DNA from: Bacteroidia bacterium
GTDB taxonomy: Bacteria; Bacteroidota; Bacteroidia; Flavobacteriales_D; Cryomorphaceae
DNA: 64,000 bases
Assembly (NCBI GenBank): GCA_030427905.1
Contig: JAUICL010000003.1
Span: forward strand, 434,001-498,000
Direction of reading: 5' to 3'
Shown here: positions 19,090-28,576 of the stretch, in pieces
Layout of the letters: the number at the start of each line of letters is the position of its first letter
Position numbering within the stretch: position 1 is the first letter of the stretch
Translations under genes and position numbers: made by a program
Notes under the pieces: model-generated
What the model was told of the DNA's origin: nothing
Database searches by the model: none
Seen by the model: only the letters and a program-made list of their open reading frames with translations

Positions 19090-20061
19090 ATGCTAAAACC
19101 AAGGCTTTCCATAATAGCTATCTTCTTGTTTTTGAGCACATCACTTGTTGCTCAGTACAGGTGGGACTTCGGAGTTAATCTCGGAGCGGCCAACTACTTA
19201 GGTGAAGTTGGAGGGCAAGAAGAAACCCGACGCGATTTCGTTTTCGATATGAAATGGAATCGAACCCAGTTTGCAGTTGGTGGTTTTGCACGCTACAAAA
19301 TGACGCCAAAGCTCGCGGTAAACATGGGGTTGAACTGGGGTCGAATCAGAGGAAACGATAGCAATTCAAAGAATCCGGCGCGTGTAGCCAGAAACCTGAG
19401 TTTTGTCAATGACATCATCGAGCTTTCAGCGCGGATGGAATTTACGCTGTTTTACGACAATGACGTAGGAGGCCGTGGTTACTACAACCCAGATATGCGC
19501 ATTTATGGGTTTCTAGGCGCTGGAGTGATGAAGCACAACCCGCGAGCCACTTATCAAGGGCCTTTGGCTGAGTACAACGGCAATAAATACGATCTTCAGC
19601 CACTGAAAACTGAAGGGGTTGATTACGGACTATGGGAATTTGTATTGCCGGCGGGACTTGGAGTTTACTTCACACACAAAAAAGTTCACCGTTTTGGCTG
19701 GGAACTCGGCTACCGATTTACATTTACCGATTACTTGGATGACGTGAGTGGTACTTATGCTTCCTATGATGAAGTAGACCAAGGCAATCCAGAGCTGGCT
19801 TACGCCATGTCGAACCGCACAACAGACGAATCACTGGCCCAAGCGGCAGAGTACGCCGAAGAATACGGAATGGATACGCCTAATGCCGGTAGTTTTGCCC
19901 CTGGAGAAAAGCGCGGCGACCCAACCAATAGCGACGGCTACATGTTTATGCAATTGAGCTATAGCTACGTTATTAAAGGAAAGAGCTCATTCTACAAGAA
20001 GCGCTACAACTGGATCAAGACAAAGAAACGCGTGAGACGTAAGAGTCGAGCGAAGTTCTAA
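19090..20061 (+). CDS. DUF6089 family outer membrane beta-barrel protein
   Basis: 323 residues with a signal peptide (MLKPRLSIIAIFLFLSTSLVAQ). The mature start YRWDFGVNLGAANYLGEVGG and the conserved NDIIELSARMEFTLF block are typical of the DUF6089 barrel family of Bacteroidota. A basic tail (KKRYNWIKTKKRVRRKSRAKF) closes the protein. Function is unknown for the family. The location is outer membrane by signal and strand pattern. It is monocistronic and converges on the polysaccharide operon with nine bases between stops. Confidence 0.85.
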   Translation: MLKPRLSIIAIFLFLSTSLVAQYRWDFGVNLGAANYLGEVGGQEETRRDFVFDMKWNRTQFAVGGFARYKMTPKLAVNMGLNWGRIRGNDSNSKNPARVARNLSFVNDIIELSARMEFTLFYDNDVGGRGYYNPDMRIYGFLGAGVMKHNPRATYQGPLAEYNGNKYDLQPLKTEGVDYGLWEFVLPAGLGVYFTHKKVHRFGWELGYRFTFTDYLDDVSGTYASYDEVDQGNPELAYAMSNRTTDESLAQAAEYAEEYGMDTPNAGSFAPGEKRGDPTNSDGYMFMQLSYSYVIKGKSSFYKKRYNWIKTKKRVRRKSRAKF

Positions 20062-20070
20062 TCCACTTCC

Positions 20071-20823
20071 CTATCCCTTATCGAAGAATTGCCCAATCTT
20101 GCGAATTGGCTTGAGCCAAATGGTAAAGAAATAAGGCTTTAATCCATTGAGCTTCCATGCCATTCGATCTTCTTTATTCGCGTAAAGTCTATTGCCAACC
20201 GAAGCGTTGCTTTGCCCACCCATTTTCATTTTCACCAGTACTTTGGGCAGGTAAGAAGCCACAACCCTGTGTTTGTGCAAGAAACGAAGCATAAGCTCGT
20301 AATCGGCACTGGTTTTCAACTTGAGATTAAACCCGCCCCAATCTTCATAGCATTTTCTGCGGACGAAAACTGTAGGGTGCGGTGGCATCCAGCCCCATTT
20401 GAAAGAATTGGGCTTCAACACACCAGATTTCCATGTGCGAAGAACTTTGCTGGTATCAGCTCGATCTACGTATTGGAGATCGCCGTAGATTATATCGCTA
20501 CCGTCGGCAACTAGCTTCTCAACGACATCTGAAATAACTCTGTCGTTTGCGTAAGCGTCATCTGAGTTGAGAATCGAAACAATATCACCGCTCGCAAGGG
20601 CGATTCCCTTATTCATGGCGTCGTACACGCCGCCATCTGGTTCGGATATAAATTTTGAAATCTGATCTCCGTAGGACTTAACAATTTCCTGCGTGCCATC
20701 AGAAGAGTTGCCATCCACGATGATGTACTCAACATCGGGATAATCCTGGCTCAGAACAGATTCAATGGTGTCGCGAATGGTTTCGGCGGCATTGTATGCG
20801 ATGGTGATGACGCTGACTTTCAC
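20071..20823 (-). CDS. GT2 family glycosyltransferase
   Basis: 250 residues. A GT-A fold begins at residue 1 with VSVITIAYNAAETIRDTIESV and contains VDGNSSDGT, GVYDAMNKG and the metal-binding SILNSDDAY. It resembles the WcaE/colanic-acid type of inverting sugar transferases and probably adds one residue to a lipid-linked repeat unit on the cytoplasmic face. It is the last gene of the polysaccharide operon and overlaps wcaF by 4 bases. Confidence 0.92.
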   Translation of the reverse strand: MKVSVITIAYNAAETIRDTIESVLSQDYPDVEYIIVDGNSSDGTQEIVKSYGDQISKFISEPDGGVYDAMNKGIALASGDIVSILNSDDAYANDRVISDVVEKLVADGSDIIYGDLQYVDRADTSKVLRTWKSGVLKPNSFKWGWMPPHPTVFVRRKCYEDWGGFNLKLKTSADYELMLRFLHKHRVVASYLPKVLVKMKMGGQSNASVGNRLYANKEDRMAWKLNGLKPYFFTIWLKPIRKIGQFFDKG

Positions 20824-21368
20824 TTAAACTCGCGTTTTCTGACAGGACCTGCGGGATTTCCCATGTACACCGTGTAAGCGTCCAAATGACTGGTAGCTAC
20901 CGAGCCAACCGATAAAATGCTGTGACTCTTGCACACGATTCCCGGACACACCGTGGCTTGGGCGCCTATCCATACACCATCTTCCAACTTGATGCCTTGG
21001 GTGATCAAGTCGAATGCCGGCTTCTTGTAGTTGTGATTTCCCGTGAGCAGCATGGCTCCTTGCGAAAGACAGACATGGCTGCCAATTCTGGTCATGGCCA
21101 AATTGTCAATCCACACCTTTTCTCCCACCCAAACGTGATCACCGATTTCCAAGAACCACGGGTACTTAATATTCACGGCGGGCTTTATCGTCACATCACG
21201 GCCCACCTTGGCTCCGAAAATTCGGAGTAAGACAACCTTAATGGACGAAATCGGGAAAATATAATTCTGGAAAAAGACCAAACTTGTCACATACCAGGCC
21301 AAACGCTTGATCGCACCACCGGGCTTGTAGTGATCGTTGTTGTATAGGCTGAGATCTGTTTTGGTCAT
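20820..21368 (-). CDS. wcaF: WcaF-type hexapeptide-repeat acetyltransferase
   Basis: 182 residues with left-handed beta-helix hexapeptide repeats (IKPAVNIKYPWFLEIGDHVW, then LEDGVWIGAQATVCPGIVCKSHSILSVGSVAT in parts). The family transfers acetyl from acetyl-CoA to sugar hydroxyls. WcaF acts in exopolysaccharide synthesis, so O-acetylation of the operon's polymer is likely. It overlaps both neighbours by 4 bases. Confidence 0.9.
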   Translation of the reverse strand: MTKTDLSLYNNDHYKPGGAIKRLAWYVTSLVFFQNYIFPISSIKVVLLRIFGAKVGRDVTIKPAVNIKYPWFLEIGDHVWVGEKVWIDNLAMTRIGSHVCLSQGAMLLTGNHNYKKPAFDLITQGIKLEDGVWIGAQATVCPGIVCKSHSILSVGSVATSHLDAYTVYMGNPAGPVRKREFK

Positions 21369-22507
21369 GTTAAAAGACGAATATATGAATTGATCATTTC
21401 ATTCAGCTCAATTCTATTCTCAGCACTTTCTTTGACGCCATCAAATTTCGAATCGTATTCAGCTTGGTTAAACGATGCCACGCGCTCAATAAATCCAACA
21501 AAAGCCGACTTAGATTCTAAGGAGTACTCCGCTCCCAAGCCATCGCGTTCTAGGTTTTTCCACGGGGTTTGGTCGCTGATCAAAACGGGGAGTCCATGAA
21601 GCAGGGCTTCGATGATGGCGTGGCCGTAATTCTCGCCACGGGTTGGCATAAAAAACAAATCGGCTTCAGAATAGACGCGGTGGAGTGCATCCTTGGGCAC
21701 AGACCCTTTGAATTTCACTTCGATATTTTTCGGTAGCTTGCTCACCAGATTCTGGCACTCGCCAAAGTAGTCCTGGGCATAAACTTCACCATAAAAATCG
21801 GCTTGAACGTGGGTTTCGCCCGATACATTACTCAGTACCTGAAGCGCGAACAGCGTGTTTTTTTCTGGGGCAATTCGCGCTACACTCACAATTTTGAGCT
21901 GCCCCTTCTCTTTCTTCCGCACGCCAACGATCTTCGGTTTTGATGGCAAGTTGGCTATCACCGAAATGGCTTTCGCTCCTTTGACAGATCGCCTGATGTC
22001 GGCCGCTTCGGTTATTGAAGTTGCCAAAAACTCGATGTCCTTGTACCACCCGAGCAGATTCACCAACTTGATGTAGAGCTTTTTCTTTCGGGACTTAATG
22101 TTGAGGGCAGAGCTGGCCAGCATGCCACGGGGTGCCAATATGGTTTTGACCTGACATTTTCTCGCCGCGAGCAAGGGTTTGATGGAATACTCCGAACTAA
22201 ACACGCCGTTTAAGAGTACCTTCTCGGGATCCACTTCTTTGATCAGCTTCACCCACAAAGCCATCTTCGCCGCACCAGGGCTGGCGTAATAGACCTTCGC
22301 TCCTTTTACTTCCTGCCATTGATCGGCTACGATTTCTGGATAGGACGTTTCGCTCAGGTAATCTCTGTCGCTGGTGATGATGTAGAAATCAAAATGGTCG
22401 CTCAGGTGATCGACTAAATTGGCGCAAGAGGTGATTGGCCCACCCGCTTTGTAGCCCGGAAGGTACCAGTCTGTAAAAAGGAGAATTCGCGGTTTAGTCA
22501 ATTCCAT
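21365..22507 (-). CDS. GT4 family glycosyltransferase
   Basis: 380-residue GT-B protein. The N-terminal domain opens with LLFTDWYLPGYKAGGPITS. The C-terminal donor-binding domain has KIVSVARIAPEKNTLFAL and the retaining-enzyme EX7E region (FMPTRGENYGHAIIEALLHGLPVL). It probably uses a nucleotide-sugar donor in repeat-unit assembly. It overlaps asnB by 14 bases and wcaF by 4. Confidence 0.9.
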   Translation of the reverse strand: MELTKPRILLFTDWYLPGYKAGGPITSCANLVDHLSDHFDFYIITSDRDYLSETSYPEIVADQWQEVKGAKVYYASPGAAKMALWVKLIKEVDPEKVLLNGVFSSEYSIKPLLAARKCQVKTILAPRGMLASSALNIKSRKKKLYIKLVNLLGWYKDIEFLATSITEAADIRRSVKGAKAISVIANLPSKPKIVGVRKKEKGQLKIVSVARIAPEKNTLFALQVLSNVSGETHVQADFYGEVYAQDYFGECQNLVSKLPKNIEVKFKGSVPKDALHRVYSEADLFFMPTRGENYGHAIIEALLHGLPVLISDQTPWKNLERDGLGAEYSLESKSAFVGFIERVASFNQAEYDSKFDGVKESAENRIELNEMINSYIRLLT

Positions 22508-24371
22508 TTGTTTCCATCCAGGCGTCTAATACGCATAGATACCAAATTCTGCCCCAGGTCACGCTTTTGTTTCCGTTCAAAAATTGCTTCCAACGGTGTA
22601 GCACAGCCTTTTCGTTGAAATATGGACGAGCAGCCAATTGATTGATGTGATGCTCACAAAAGGGTCGGAGCTCTCCATTCATCCACTCAGCCCACGGAAA
22701 AGTGAATCCCATTTTCGGTCGGTTCACGATCTCGCTAGGCAGCATGTCGCCCATGGCATCTACAAAGAGTTTCTTGGGTGAAGCCGGGTATTTTTCCTGA
22801 TCGGAAACCGATAGAACTGTCCGAACAAACTCGTGATCGAGAAAAGGAACTCGCACTTCGAGCGCGTGCGCCATACTCATCTGGTCGGTATCGCGGAGCA
22901 AAACCGCTTCGAGATAGATATAGATTTCGGCGTAGCTCACCTTCGATAATTTGGGTAGGGCAAAGCCCGGAAGTCCAAACTCAAGTGCTCCCTTCACCAT
23001 GCGGTGCACGGTTTCTATTCCACCGGTACCCACATCGCTGAGCGCTGCCGCCTGCGATCGGGTCGCAACTTCTCGGCTAAACGGATAAACGTACTCGATA
23101 TCGAGGTAGTCGAGAGTCAGGATCTGCCCCTTTTTTTCGCTTGGGATTCCCGGCTGGATGGCGTTGAGCCCCTTTGCGGCCAAACGGCGCAAGAACTTTG
23201 GGAAGGTCATCAACCAGTACTTATCGCCGAGAGACATAAACTGCTTGAAAATGGGGTATCCCGCGAAAAGCTCGTCTCCACCAAGACCCGATAAAGCCAC
23301 TGAAATTCCGGCATTCTTCGCCGCCTTGGAAACTACGTAGGTGTTGATCCCATCGCCAGATGGATGATCCATGGCCTTGAGTGCGTCGGGAAGATCGTCG
23401 ATAAGCTGATGGGGAGAAAGTTTGATTTCGGAGTGGTCTGTATCGAAGCGATCAGCCACCATTCGGGCGTATTTGGCTTCGCTAAACTCCCCTTCATCAA
23501 AGGCGATATTAAAAGTCTTCAGTTTACCATGGCTCAGTTCAGCGGCCATCCCTACCAAAGCACTGGAGTCGATTCCACCAGAAAGAAATGCACCCATGGG
23601 TACATCTGCAACTAGCCTTCTAGAAACCGCCTTTTTAAACTCCGATTGAATCCGATCCAGTAGGTCAGGACGACTCAGTTTCTGGATGCCAAACTGGGTG
23701 TCGTTCGTCGCATCCCAATAAGCTTTAGTCTCAATTTCGTTGTCTTGTATTTTCATCCAAGAAGCCGGCGCCAGCTTAAACACCCCTTCTATCATGGTAT
23801 CTGACCCATGCACCGTCTGGTAGCGCAGGTAGTCTCCGATGCGGTCGGTATTCAGCTTTTTGCCGATCAGCCCAGAACTCATCAAGGCTCTGATTTCGCT
23901 CGAAAACGTCAGCGTTTCATTGGTACGAGTGTAGTAAAGCGGCTTGATTCCAAAGCGATCTCTAGCGAGCAGGAGCTCTTCCTTTTCCTTGTCCCAAAAG
24001 GCAAAGGCAAACATCCCGTTGAGCGATTGGATGAATTTTTCACCCCAACGAATCAATCCTGCCAGCAATACTTCCGTATCGCCTTGGGTTTGGAAGTCGT
24101 AATCGCGAAGCCCTAGTTTAAGGTCTTTAAAATTGTATATCTCTCCGTTGAAAACCAGCACGTATCTGCCCGTGGCATCCACCATGGGTTGATTGGCTCC
24201 TGCGTCGAGATCGATGATACTGAGTCTGCGATGACCCAAAGCCATCGGGCCATTTCCCCAAACACCATCAGCATTTGGCCCGCGATGAGCCAAAGCATCA
24301 TTCATTTTTCGGATTTTGACCTTAGCTTCTTCGAGCGACGAATGGCCAAAGATTCCGTTTATTCCACACAT
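22494..24371 (-). CDS. asnB: asparagine synthase-type glutamine amidotransferase of the polysaccharide cluster
   Basis: 625 residues. Catalytic Cys2 (MCGINGIFG) begins the Ntn glutaminase domain, with RGPNADG and NGEIYN motifs at about 30 and 75. The synthetase domain has the PP-loop SGGIDSS at 264-270. Both half-reactions look intact. AsnB-like enzymes within exopolysaccharide clusters are thought to amidate sugar carboxylates (uronic acids) rather than make asparagine. That reading is inferred from context here. The ATG overlaps the stop of the upstream epimerase by one base (TAATG). Confidence 0.92.
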   Translation of the reverse strand: MCGINGIFGHSSLEEAKVKIRKMNDALAHRGPNADGVWGNGPMALGHRRLSIIDLDAGANQPMVDATGRYVLVFNGEIYNFKDLKLGLRDYDFQTQGDTEVLLAGLIRWGEKFIQSLNGMFAFAFWDKEKEELLLARDRFGIKPLYYTRTNETLTFSSEIRALMSSGLIGKKLNTDRIGDYLRYQTVHGSDTMIEGVFKLAPASWMKIQDNEIETKAYWDATNDTQFGIQKLSRPDLLDRIQSEFKKAVSRRLVADVPMGAFLSGGIDSSALVGMAAELSHGKLKTFNIAFDEGEFSEAKYARMVADRFDTDHSEIKLSPHQLIDDLPDALKAMDHPSGDGINTYVVSKAAKNAGISVALSGLGGDELFAGYPIFKQFMSLGDKYWLMTFPKFLRRLAAKGLNAIQPGIPSEKKGQILTLDYLDIEYVYPFSREVATRSQAAALSDVGTGGIETVHRMVKGALEFGLPGFALPKLSKVSYAEIYIYLEAVLLRDTDQMSMAHALEVRVPFLDHEFVRTVLSVSDQEKYPASPKKLFVDAMGDMLPSEIVNRPKMGFTFPWAEWMNGELRPFCEHHINQLAARPYFNEKAVLHRWKQFLNGNKSVTWGRIWYLCVLDAWMETNGID

Positions 24372-25309
24372 TAAGCCAGGATGTATTCGGGTTGACCGAT
24401 GAGTTCTCTCAAACCGTGTTCGAGGGGTTTTAGATCTCTACCCAGAATGCTCATCATTTTCGCGTTGTCGGGCATTCTTCGTGTCATATCACCTTCCTTG
24501 AGTGGTGGAAGGTGAACGATTTTTGAAGAAGAATCGGTGATGTCGATGATCAAACGAGCGACGTCAATAATGGATGTTTCGATGTTGGAGCCTATGTTGA
24601 TGACATCGTTTATCACGTGGTCGCCATAGAAAGCACCCAAACAGGCATCAATATTATCGTCGATATAGCAGAAAGTTCTGGTCTGGAGTCCTTCGCCATA
24701 CACCGTGATATCATCGCCGTTCAATGCCGACTTGATAAATTTCGAGATCACAAAGTCAGGGCTTTGCTTTGGTCCGTATGTGTTGAAGAAACGGAAAATG
24801 GTAAAATCGAGATCGTATTCCTGAGCATATGACCGAAGAAAAGCTTCGCCGATATTCTTTACGATAGCGTAAGGCAGCTTTGAATTGAGTGGCGTTGTTT
24901 CTTCGTTTTGGGGAATTTCAACCGGCTCACCGTACACTTCTGAGCTACTCGAGAAGAGCACCCGCTTTACACCGGTGTTCTTACTCAGGTTAAGGACGTT
25001 TTCGATTCCGTGAATATCTTCCAGCACTTTCACTGGATTCTCAAGCGTCCGCTTCACACCCACCATAGCGGCGTAGTGAAAAACGTAGTCGAATTGGTAG
25101 GCGTAAAATACAGCCGATATGTCTTGGTACTGGTTTACATCACACTTGATAAACTGGATGTTTCCATGCTCATTTTCAGGAACTTTATCTTTCGAACCTG
25201 TTTGTAAATTATCTACGATTACGACCTGATTCTTCGGGTCTTGCGCTAATTTCTCTGCGAGTGCGCTGGCGATAAAACCCGCACCGCCAGTTACCAAAAT
25301 TCTACTCAT
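24371..25309 (-). CDS. NAD-dependent sugar epimerase/dehydratase (extended SDR)
   Basis: The start is set at the ATG 25307-25309 (MSRILVTGGAGFIASALAEKL), which puts the NAD-binding GGAGFI at the usual place. 312 residues, with active-site Ser-Ser-Ser-Glu-Val-Tyr (FSSSSEVYGEP) and YxxxK (YAIVK). It resembles UDP-glucose 4-epimerase and UDP-glucuronate decarboxylase relatives, and the exact reaction cannot be fixed. It likely makes one nucleotide sugar for the polymer. It overlaps the upstream glycosyltransferase by 8 bases. Confidence 0.88.
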   Translation of the reverse strand: MSRILVTGGAGFIASALAEKLAQDPKNQVVIVDNLQTGSKDKVPENEHGNIQFIKCDVNQYQDISAVFYAYQFDYVFHYAAMVGVKRTLENPVKVLEDIHGIENVLNLSKNTGVKRVLFSSSSEVYGEPVEIPQNEETTPLNSKLPYAIVKNIGEAFLRSYAQEYDLDFTIFRFFNTYGPKQSPDFVISKFIKSALNGDDITVYGEGLQTRTFCYIDDNIDACLGAFYGDHVINDVINIGSNIETSIIDVARLIIDITDSSSKIVHLPPLKEGDMTRRMPDNAKMMSILGRDLKPLEHGLRELIGQPEYILA

Positions 25310-26345
25310 TCGTTCCCATGATTTCGGTTGCAGTTGCAACCCAATTTTTCACATTCATTTTCATTGCAAGTTGGCGGCTTCTAGCCCCCATTTCAAAAAG
25401 GCGTTCATCACTGAGTTCAACCATTTCGGTCATGGCTGCCAGTAGGGCTTCCGAGCTTCCAGAAGAGACCACCCAACCATTTTCACCAGGGTGAACAAAA
25501 GCCGAGACTGCTCCTACCTTATCGGTGGTAATGACCGGATATCCCGCACTGGTAAATTCGTGTACCACCACACCCCAAGGTTCCTTGAGACTCGGAAGAA
25601 CAAAAACGCCGCCCTTCTGGACAAATTTATCTAATTCAGTAGGTTGGACAAATCCTAAGTGGTGTATTCCATCAGATTGGACGCGTTTGTCAAAATCATC
25701 ACCGGTCCCAATGCAGTACAGCTCCCAGTCTGGAGCGGCGAGTTTTTGAAAGGCTTCCCAGAGATAGTCCAGCCCTTTGAAGGGCAGGTAGCGCCCCACG
25801 TACACGAGTCGCTTGGGGAATTCACTGAGCCCATTTCCCCAATGATTCTCACCTATTTTGGCAGAATCGGCGGTATAGAAACCAAGCTTCACATCGTTTC
25901 GATCAAAGCCCATCTTCATGGCAAAATGTCGCTGCGGTTTTCCGGGTACCCACGCCATTTTGAAATAGGATTTGTACTTAGCTCTGGCGCGTATGGCCGA
26001 TATTTTGGCCTTGACTCCACCTAAGAGATGGTTGTCGAAGGCAATGACCGTTTGAGTTTCCTTTCGGAGTTTCTTGCAGACCTTAATATAATCGGCATCG
26101 ACCCAGCCAGAGCAAACGATGGCATTTGGGTTTTTCGATTGGCAGAACTCAAGCAGCGATTGAAAATCAAAACTATTCCTATCGAAGTATTTGGCCTTTG
26201 AAGTCTCTGAAAATTCAAAAGGCGCTTCTGGATTTACCGGGTATGCCACTACGTATACATCCACACCAGTTTCAGCCAAAGCTTCGAGGCAATTTCTGAT
26301 ATACCCAGCCAATTCGGTATAGAGAAACACGATGCTACGACTCAT
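25302..26345 (-). CDS. GT4 family glycosyltransferase
   Basis: 347-residue GT-B protein. The donor-binding half contains RLVYVGRYLPFKGLDYL, a YCIGTGDD segment and the EX7E region FVLPSLKEPWGVVVHEFTSAGYPV (in parts). The N-terminal acceptor domain is short and begins SIVFLYTELAGYIRNCLEAL. Probably one of the repeat-unit assembly enzymes. It overlaps the SGNH hydrolase gene by 11 bases. Confidence 0.88.
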   Translation of the reverse strand: MSRSIVFLYTELAGYIRNCLEALAETGVDVYVVAYPVNPEAPFEFSETSKAKYFDRNSFDFQSLLEFCQSKNPNAIVCSGWVDADYIKVCKKLRKETQTVIAFDNHLLGGVKAKISAIRARAKYKSYFKMAWVPGKPQRHFAMKMGFDRNDVKLGFYTADSAKIGENHWGNGLSEFPKRLVYVGRYLPFKGLDYLWEAFQKLAAPDWELYCIGTGDDFDKRVQSDGIHHLGFVQPTELDKFVQKGGVFVLPSLKEPWGVVVHEFTSAGYPVITTDKVGAVSAFVHPGENGWVVSSGSSEALLAAMTEMVELSDERLFEMGARSRQLAMKMNVKNWVATATEIMGTNE

Positions 26346-27249
26346 TCTGAAGGAGTTTTAGAACGACTGGCCTGATGGCTTTTTCAATAATTTCCTGCCC
26401 AAGAGCATTGGGGTGGATGCGGTCCCGAAATGCCGATTCAGAGTACCCCGCATCTAATCCAGAAATATAGTTGACCGAATAAGTCTGAAGATATGAAGCC
26501 AGGGCTTGTCCCTTCTCATCGTATTTTCCATTCGAAATCTCTTCAAGACTGGGGTGATGGTACACAACCAAATCGATATTGTACGCAGCAGAATAGGCTA
26601 TAAATTCATCCCAACCGGCGTTGTGGCTCCCCGTGTTTGGGGTACAGTTTTCAATCAAAGGAATTTCGTCCCAATCGGGTTCCGAGAGAAATCGAGTCAT
26701 TGCCCAATTGAACGCGTCTGTGAGTGCCAATATTGGATCAGCTTCCGGATAAAAATTGACGTGTCCCACCACGTCTCGGCAATTGCGGTGATCGAGCCAA
26801 TCGTGGCTACTGAATACCAGCACAACAACATCAGCCCCAAAATCGCCGTGCTCGTTCATCCAGGCAAAGGCGTTGTCAGGTCCCCAGCTTCCAGCTGAAA
26901 CATTGTAAACCCGGCAGTCCACTCCATCGACAATTAGATTCTCTTCCAGTTTGGTTGAAGCCAGCTCCGATTGATCTGTTCCAATTCCGCCGTTGAGCAC
27001 AGAATCGCCAAGTTTCAAAATGGTCACTTTGGCCTCGTCAACTTCGTCAGACCGCATTCCTGCAGCGTTGATATAAAAACTGTTTCCAAAACGCGTGATG
27101 TCTTGGCTCGACTGCAGGGCGTAATCGTAATTGACCGACCTTTCGTATTTGGGAACTTCACCAAACCCGATCAATCGCAAAACGATTTCCAGCATGATGA
27201 GTGCAAGGATGAAAAGCCCTGTGTTACGCAAGAACCGGCGTTTCTTCAT
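26335..27249 (-). CDS. membrane-anchored SGNH/GDSL-type hydrolase
   Basis: 304 residues. An N-terminal signal-anchor (about 8-28, hydrophobic) precedes an SGNH esterase fold with block I ILKLGDSVLNGG (nucleophile Ser near 83) and block V DRIHP (Asp/His near 279-282). Such enzymes remove or transfer O-acyl groups on polysaccharides. Placed next to the Wzy-like protein and in the same operon as a WcaF acetyltransferase, it may edit acetylation outside the cytoplasm (inference). It overlaps the Wzy gene by 26 bases. Confidence 0.8.
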   Translation of the reverse strand: MKKRRFLRNTGLFILALIMLEIVLRLIGFGEVPKYERSVNYDYALQSSQDITRFGNSFYINAAGMRSDEVDEAKVTILKLGDSVLNGGIGTDQSELASTKLEENLIVDGVDCRVYNVSAGSWGPDNAFAWMNEHGDFGADVVVLVFSSHDWLDHRNCRDVVGHVNFYPEADPILALTDAFNWAMTRFLSEPDWDEIPLIENCTPNTGSHNAGWDEFIAYSAAYNIDLVVYHHPSLEEISNGKYDEKGQALASYLQTYSVNYISGLDAGYSESAFRDRIHPNALGQEIIEKAIRPVVLKLLQNES

Positions 27250-28564
27250 TTGGGATGTGAGTCGAATTTAATTCTCTGCGAATATAAGGCTGAAAAGCCT
27301 TTTCGGTCATCATGGTTAAGGTGAAAAGCAAGATAATGGTGAATGGATTGAGCGAAGCCGCGAGCCACGGCTCGAGCATAATTCCGAACAAAACCAAATA
27401 GAAAACAGGAAAAGCAAAACGCGTATTCTTCGCTCCTTTTAGAAAAAGTAGCAGGTATCCGCGCAAGAACAGCAACAAGCCAACGATTCCCGTATTCAAC
27501 CAAATGATCAAGTACGTATTGTGCACCCCACCCTGATGCCCCAATTCGCTCAAGAAATCCTTGAAGGAACTCATAAGCCATTCATCGAATGAAAAGCCAC
27601 GACCGAACCAAAAATGGCTTTGAATATTCTCCCAGGCAAAGTTCCAGGCAATATATCTTCCGGAGCCATCTTCGAGCGTTTCTACCCGCATATACTCGGA
27701 AAGCCCTAGTCCTTGAACGATAGAAACGAGGTTAGCCGACACGAGTTCGGCCCCGATGGCAGCGCCCACAAACCCGATAAACCCAAGGCCCGGATGAACT
27801 TTGTAAAACTTAGAAAACACGTAAAACAATGTGATTCCGATGAGCGCAGTCCGTGAGCCACTCCACAAAACGGCGAGTGCCAATGGGATAAAAATCCAGC
27901 GCAAATCATTCTTCGAAAACAAACCCGGGAAATACTCCCTGGCCACCATCGCAAACGCAAAGAGCAAGGAGCAAAATACCCCCAGCCCATTTGGGTTTCC
28001 AAATATCCCTCTGAAACGGCCACCGTGTGAATAAGCGACGCCGCTATCGATGTAGCGCATGGCAAAGCCGACTAGGATCATCAGCGTAGCTAAGAATATC
28101 AGGTCCTTTATGACCACTGGGCCCCTTTCTTTGAAAGCGCTCACCAGAAAAATGGGGATGGTGAACAGGATTAGACCATAGGACAATTGCTTTTGAAATG
28201 CCGTAAACACTTGTGGTGATAACGCGAGCCCTACGGTGGCTATGGCCAAAAAGGGAATGAAGTGTTTGAAAACATTATTGGTAATCTTCAAATGGCTTCT
28301 ATCAAAAATAGCGATGGCCGTGAGTAGTAGGATGTACAGGTTTTTGAACACCTTGGCAAAGTCGGTGGTGTACTTCAAGTTATCGCTGAGAATGAGAATA
28401 AAAAAGAAGCCCAGCAGTATCTCGAAATACTGCTTCTTCCGCCAGAATAAAATGACACTAGCGCCACCAACCAAAAAGAATGCTGGAACGCTCATACTCC
28501 CAACGAAATACCAAATGGCGAAAAACGCAAGGATGATTTTATTTCGGACTAAGAATTCAACCAC
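27224..28564 (-). CDS. O-antigen ligase/polymerase-like (Wzy) membrane protein
   Basis: 446 residues with about 10-12 hydrophobic helices. The Wzy/WaaL-type large periplasmic loop carries WNFAWENIQSHFWFGRGF and LGHQGGVHNTYLIIWLNTGIVGLLLF, a pattern typical of the O-antigen ligase family (HN-T-Y-L). In a Wzx/Wzy pathway it would polymerise repeat units at the periplasmic face. Polymerase and ligase cannot be separated by sequence. Polymerase is favoured because Wzc is encoded in the same operon. Confidence 0.82.
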   Translation of the reverse strand: MVEFLVRNKIILAFFAIWYFVGSMSVPAFFLVGGASVILFWRKKQYFEILLGFFFILILSDNLKYTTDFAKVFKNLYILLLTAIAIFDRSHLKITNNVFKHFIPFLAIATVGLALSPQVFTAFQKQLSYGLILFTIPIFLVSAFKERGPVVIKDLIFLATLMILVGFAMRYIDSGVAYSHGGRFRGIFGNPNGLGVFCSLLFAFAMVAREYFPGLFSKNDLRWIFIPLALAVLWSGSRTALIGITLFYVFSKFYKVHPGLGFIGFVGAAIGAELVSANLVSIVQGLGLSEYMRVETLEDGSGRYIAWNFAWENIQSHFWFGRGFSFDEWLMSSFKDFLSELGHQGGVHNTYLIIWLNTGIVGLLLFLRGYLLLFLKGAKNTRFAFPVFYLVLFGIMLEPWLAASLNPFTIILLFTLTMMTEKAFQPYIRRELNSTHIPNEETPVLA

Positions 28565-28576
28565 TAACCGATGAAT

